From: Trifolium pratense
Taxonomy: Eukaryota > Streptophyta > Magnoliopsida > Fabales > Fabaceae
Direction of reading: 5' to 3'
Assembly: GCF_020283565.1 (NCBI RefSeq)
Contig: NC_060060.1
Coordinates: 32,426,001 to 32,490,000, forward strand
DNA length: 64,000 bases
Shown: in pieces, positions 62,083 through 64,000 of the stretch
Position numbering within the stretch: position 1 is the stretch's first letter
Layout of the letters: every line of letters begins with the position of its first letter
Position numbers and translations under genes: made by a program
Notes under the pieces: generated by a model
What the model saw: only the letters and a program-made list of their open reading frames with translations
Database searches by the model: none
Told to the model about the DNA's origin: nothing

Positions 62083-64000
62083 TGTCATACCCTAATTTTG
62101 TACTACCCTCTTTTTAAATTATTTTTCACCCTATTATTTATTTATTGGTTTTTATTTTATTGTTATTATGCATTATTAAAATCAAAGACTAGGGTTTTTG
62201 AAATTTTTCTAAGTATAGAAAATTTCATGTTCATGGAGCCAACTTATCAAGATCGTATCTTCTTCGGCAAGTATCATAAATTTGCAAACAAAGACTCTTT
62301 GGAAAGCTCTCGTGGCAGCTTGAAATGTGGCAAAAAGATTTGAAGTCAAAAGGATCTTTACAATGCTTAAATTTGATGACCAAAGTTGAATCTCCGAGTT
62401 GTTGAAAATCTGAACACTTAGAATTTTTCTAAGAGTTTTGATCTTGCCAAATGCATGACTTCATGGACAATTTGTGATCAATGCAAGCAATCATTTTTCA
62501 TGCTAGAGGATGATATTTGAAGGTAACATGGCATAATTCATTATTGTGGAAATACTAAACCAAAATCTCATGGGAATTGGAAGATACGAAGTCCCAAAGT
62601 TGAGAATTCAGAGTTGTGAAAATGGCCAGGAACTTAGGATTTTTTTCCAAGTGTTTTCAGTGACAATTTGGATTTTGGATGGCCAGTTTTCTACTTGATC
62701 CAGGATGATTCAGCTCCAGTGTTCAACATCAAAGTTGTAGTATGTCATGCCCTCTTTCCATTGAAATCAAGATCATGAATTTATCTTGCTTGAGTACCAA
62801 GTTTCGAAGAGATGAAGTGACCATGGTGAAGCTGATTTATAGGTCCATAATCATGTCAAGTTTCTTGATCAAACCAAATCCAACATTGTAATCCTGCTTT
62901 ACAGGCCTATATTGCTTCTAATCTCAGAAAAACTGATGTTTTACACAGACTTTTGGTGCATTATCCAAGTGTTTGAAGCATTGTCCAAAATGCATCTCCT
63001 TTTTGGAGCACTTTTTGCATAAAGCTCCATTGACATTTTGTAAAGCATGCTTTTCTCCAACAACTCATGCATTGAGCTTTGTGATTGTTTCTTCTGATCA
63101 CAACCCATTCTTCTCCTGCAAAAATCCCACTTTAATCAACAAGTTCAAACAGTAGCAGACCAAACATTTTGCTTTTGTAATTTTCCATAAAACTTTGTTC
63201 ACTCACACACTCTAGATCAAAGGTCAACTTTGATCTTGAGAGCTCTATAAATAGAGCCAAAACACACGCAGGAAAGAAAAAAAGGAGGAGGAGGAGAAAA
63301 TCGGAGGAAGAGAAAAACCAAAAAAACTCATTTTTTCATCACTTTTACAAAATCCGAAATTGACTCAAACACCCTCTAACCTTCACTTTTCTTCACCCAA
63401 AAGCATCCAAACACTTTCAGTAGATAATAACCATCGAAAAAACGAAATAAAACCGTCCAGAAAAGCCTACCCAAAACTCCAAAATTGCCAAGAAAAAGGG
63501 GTTAACAAACCCACTGATACAAAGCTCAAAACAAGTAGGTTTCTCAACGTTTTTTACTCATGAACACCCACTGAAGCTTTTCCATTCGTTAATTTTGCTT
63601 AAGCTTGCTTAAATCATATTTTGGTTTTTTGAGTTCTCAAGTTGTTGTTCCGTTTTTTCAAAATATAAGCCTCCACTGTGAAATCTAAGCATAGATTCAT
63701 GACCAGTGCGAAAAACCGAGCAAAATCATATACTCATTTGTAATTTTTGGTGTTGTTTTGATGATTGTGTTGTTGATTGGCCGAGCTTCATGAAGCTCCC
63801 ATGGCCGTTCCATTGTTTGTTCTTCGCGAGGAAGAAGATGAAGGTTAGGGATGACCACGTGTCATCCCGTGGTTGGTTCCCTTTAGTTTAAAACGTGACT
63901 GTTCGATTAATCCAGCGACTGAGATCTGTTATGTGATTTTTAAATTACAGCCACATGATTTAATCAAAAGGCTCAGATCCATGACGTCCATGTGTGCCTC
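62083..64000. mobile_element. Start of a large LTR, running off the window
   Basis: TGTCATACCCTAATTTTG at 62083 is a typical legume LTR beginning. No gene follows for 1.9 kb. A TATA box within CTATAAATAGAGCC at about 63246-63259 is followed by an A/G-rich leader, as expected of an LTR promoter. The element's other LTR, PBS and genes would lie beyond 64000, so class and orientation are not proven. Confidence 0.45.

Noticed and set aside
63360..63563. 67-aa frame after the LTR-like TATA box
   Set aside because: Low complexity, no recognisable family; most likely LTR leader sequence.

Overview
The window is plant nuclear DNA: AT-rich, with intron-rich genes, GT-AG splice sites and dense transposon remains. 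Gene content and repeat style point to a papilionoid legume (Medicago/Trifolium-like). The species is my inference; no search was run. I rebuilt the genes exon by exon from frame continuity, splice sites and remembered family sequences. All exon sums are multiples of three.

Layout. 0.1-0.6 kb: small predicted plastid protein (minus). 2.3-10.8 kb: complete 20-exon fatty acid amide hydrolase FAAH (minus, 607 aa) with a LINE remnant in its last long intron. 11-15.7 kb: intergenic, with SINE-like and tandem repeats. 15.8-17.2 kb: single-exon PB1-domain protein (plus, 456 aa). 17-23.8 kb: transposons, including an 866-bp foldback Mutator-like element with a 9-bp target duplication. 23.9-25.5 kb: a CYSTM tail-module protein of 68 aa in three exons (plus). 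26.3-28.2 kb: broken ARABIDILLO-like F-box/ARM pseudogene cut by an LTR. 29.7-36.7 kb: DNA polymerase V/MYBBP1A-like nucleolar protein (minus, 8 exons, 1263 aa). 37-43.6 kb: MITEs and a complete but non-autonomous copia LTR retrotransposon with nearly identical LTRs. 44.6 kb: LINE fragment. 45.9-49.2 kb: mitochondrial HSP70 (minus, 6 exons, 679 aa). 51.4-52.1 kb: truncated duplicate of the 5' part of that HSP70 gene. 52.3-53.2 kb: Harbinger-like element. 54.1-57.7 kb: CorA-like magnesium transporter (minus, 4 exons, 465 aa). 60.5-62.1 kb: decayed Helitron/PIF1-type helicase, cut by the start of a large LTR that runs off the window.

The host genes are unrelated housekeeping or signalling functions, not an operon-like system. 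FAAH, the PB1 protein and the polymerase V-like gene are, from memory, neighbours in Arabidopsis (At5g64440, At5g64430, At5g64420), so this looks like a conserved block expanded by transposons. The most unusual structures are in the mobile DNA: a copia element with young LTRs around a dead pol, which carries about 25 copies of a short palindromic CCnGAAG motif, and a foldback element whose whole length can fold into one hairpin.
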